A stretch of 64,000 nucleotides of DNA. Origin: Candidatus Zhuqueibacterota bacterium. Its GTDB lineage: Bacteria; Zhuqueibacterota; Zhuqueibacteria; Oceanimicrobiales; Oceanimicrobiaceae. The DNA is taken from contig JAJDAF010000018.1 in NCBI GenBank assembly GCA_029261995.1, positions 62,001 to 126,000 on the forward strand, read 5' to 3'. Positions within the stretch are counted from its first letter, which is position 1, and each line of letters begins with the position of its first letter. The translations under genes were made by a program, and so were the position numbers. The notes beneath the pieces are model-generated. The model saw only the letters and a list, made by a program, of their open reading frames with translations, did no database searches and was not told the origin of the DNA. This document shows, piece after piece, positions 62,866 through 64,000 of this stretch.

Positions 62866-63270
62866 ATGAGAATTATACCTACAAAGAATCAATGGAAAAA
62901 TTGGTCCCTCCCAAGCAAGCTTACTGCAATCGGAACGTATGTTGGCTTGTTGAGCTTTTTTGTTACAATAATGTTTTTTGTCTTTGAAGATAATGCAGAG
63001 CTCCCCCAAAGCTGTCGATTCTATGGAGTCGTTAGAGATATACAAAAGAATCCGCTGCCCCACACAGAAATTGAAGTTAGAGAGGTATCAACAAATGGCA
63101 GGTTAATTGGTAAGGGGCAAACAAAAAATAATGGAGAATTTGACTTAATTGTTAGAGCAAGACCTCAATCTACTGTCTGGGTTAGATTGACTAGGAACAA
63201 CATAGTTGGTTTTGAAAACTACATCTTGTTAATCGGAAATCACGAAATTATTTTTGGAAAACAACAATGA
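62866..63270 (+). CDS. Membrane-anchored protein with carboxypeptidase-regulatory-like domain
   Basis: 134 residues. One hydrophobic helix (LTAIGTYVGLLSFFVTIMFF) near the N-terminus anchors it; then a beta domain follows: CRFYGVVRDIQKNPLPHTEI, TEIEVREVSTNGRLIGKG, KNNGEFDLIVRARPQSTVWV. AT-rich (about 65%), unlike the region before it. It lies directly after the candidate attI, so it may be the first gene of a cassette. The stop overlaps the start of the next gene as ATGA. Confidence 0.65.
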   Translation: MRIIPTKNQWKNWSLPSKLTAIGTYVGLLSFFVTIMFFVFEDNAELPQSCRFYGVVRDIQKNPLPHTEIEVREVSTNGRLIGKGQTKNNGEFDLIVRARPQSTVWVRLTRNNIVGFENYILLIGNHEIIFGKQQ

Positions 63271-64000
63271 GCACTTTATTCAAGGCATTGATCATAATTC
63301 AATTGTTCGCATTGAACTCTTTGGCCCAATATAGAATAACGGGGCGTGTTATTGATACAGATTCTAGTGGCATTCCTATGGCAAAAGTTCGCATTTGGGG
63401 GGTAGGAGAACAAAATACTGATGATAATGGTTTTTTCTCTATTGCTGTCTCTCCGTCTAAACAAAAGGGATATTTTCTAAAGGGCGGTGTAGATTTATCG
63501 TTTGATGTAGAAAAAAATGACATGGTCATACTCGAACCCCCTTCACACAAAATAAGATTGCCTTTCAATCCTGATATTCAACCTAATTTTAATATCGTTT
63601 TGTGTAGAAAGGGTTCTAGTCTTCTGATTAGAAACGAACGTATGCTTTACTATATATTTCAAGAGAAAATACGAGTTGCCATGGCCGCCAAAGAAGCCGA
63701 ATTCGCTCAACGAAACTTCTTGGCCAATGAAGCAACAAAACTAGGTTTGAGCGAGACGGAAATGATAAACGCTATAAGACTTTATAAGAACAAGCTGCAA
63801 GCAAGCTCTGATTTTAGTAAGCGTGGACTAGCTTCCTTATATGATGCCTTTGAAGCTCATGAAAAGGAAAATATGAATTTGCATTTTAAAAAGGCTATAG
63901 ATAATTTTTGCGAATCAATTCGTATGGATGAACTCTACATTGAAAAAGCAAAGGAGGCAGAATCGCGCTTGGCTGAAACTTATTATTTTGTAGCCGAAGC
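63267..64000 (+). CDS. Exported protein with regulatory-like domain and helical repeats, 3' end missing
   Basis: 244 residues visible; the frame is open from ATG 63267 to the window edge, so the true end is outside. A signal peptide (KALIIIQLFALNSLAQ) is followed by a CarboxypepD_reg-like domain (YRITGRVIDTDSSGIPMAKV, RIWGVGEQNTDDNGFFSIAV). The rest is helical and TPR-like (AMAAKEAEFAQRNFLANEAT, DFSKRGLASLYDAFEAHEKE, MDELYIEKAKEAESRLAETY). AT-rich, as the gene before it, and ATGA-coupled to it, so the two act together. It may anchor a multi-gene surface system whose remainder lies beyond the window. Confidence 0.7.
   Translation, partial: MSTLFKALIIIQLFALNSLAQYRITGRVIDTDSSGIPMAKVRIWGVGEQNTDDNGFFSIAVSPSKQKGYFLKGGVDLSFDVEKNDMVILEPPSHKIRLPFNPDIQPNFNIVLCRKGSSLLIRNERMLYYIFQEKIRVAMAAKEAEFAQRNFLANEATKLGLSETEMINAIRLYKNKLQASSDFSKRGLASLYDAFEAHEKENMNLHFKKAIDNFCESIRMDELYIEKAKEAESRLAETYYFVAE

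Overview
The window looks like a piece of chromosome from an uncultured member of the FCB superphylum (the Bacteroidota / Ignavibacteriota / Calditrichota / KSB1 neighbourhood). Three things point there: a secreted FG-GAP protein ending in a NYPNPFNPSTNI-type sorting domain, an Oar-like TonB-dependent receptor, and a type IV secretion cluster in the Bacteroidetes TraE-to-TraO gene order. The exact phylum cannot be fixed from this sequence.

Region 1 (about 1-9.7 kb) is accessory DNA. It holds a membrane-protein gene cut by the left edge, phage remnants (a terminase-small-subunit-like ORF, a broken second gene, a possible two-helix membrane peptide), orphan genes, a minus-strand HNH / small acidic protein / DUF1566 operon preceded by a tRNA-like sequence, an HU-like gene, and a gene-poor stretch full of repeats. 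Three copies of a TTGACATTAGGCG motif occur here, two of them as promoters so close to their ATG that the mRNAs would be leaderless. A six-copy, 22-bp-period array of palindromes lies at 8966-9092.

Region 2 (9.8-29 kb) is ordinary chromosome: SRPBCC, TfoX-like, VOC, GNAT, DUF2161, PQQ-propeller lipoprotein, squalene-cyclase-like, SDR, FtsX-type permease, succinate-semialdehyde dehydrogenase, TMEM175 channel, MscS fused to a cyclic-nucleotide domain, ZIP transporter, class II glutamine amidotransferase and the FG-GAP protein.

Region 3 (29-42.9 kb, minus strand) is a chromosomal type IV secretion cluster: VirB2, VirB3, VirB4, VirB5, VirB6, VirB8, VirB10, VirB9 and TraO equivalents. It is followed on the same strand by a PKD-domain lipoprotein and a TonB-dependent receptor. 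No relaxase, coupling ATPase or VirB11 gene is present in the window. A dyad sits in the putative promoter, and a hybrid histidine kinase diverges from it.

Region 4 (44.5-52.7 kb) encodes a cytochrome b6-type complex: cytochrome b with the heme-ci cysteine, subunit IV, an octaheme cytochrome c with a long coiled coil, a cupredoxin-like lipoprotein and a diheme cytochrome c. No Rieske gene is present. A heme-binding protein, a TauE-type permease and a lipoprotein lie on the opposite strand. Region 5 (53-60.8 kb) carries dodecin, nitrilase, DUF2784, a PyrD-like enzyme, a cysteine-desulfurase-like enzyme, LysE, an aspartic protease with a PDZ domain, and a gene pair whose upstream member is built on fourteen 21-bp repeats.

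Region 6 (61-64 kb) is an integron platform: a sigma70-like promoter, a small conserved gene, and an integrase with the IntI-specific insertion. Downstream come another group of GTTTCT...AGAAAC palindromes, three GTTRRRY sites that may form attI, and an AT-rich two-gene unit that runs off the right edge.
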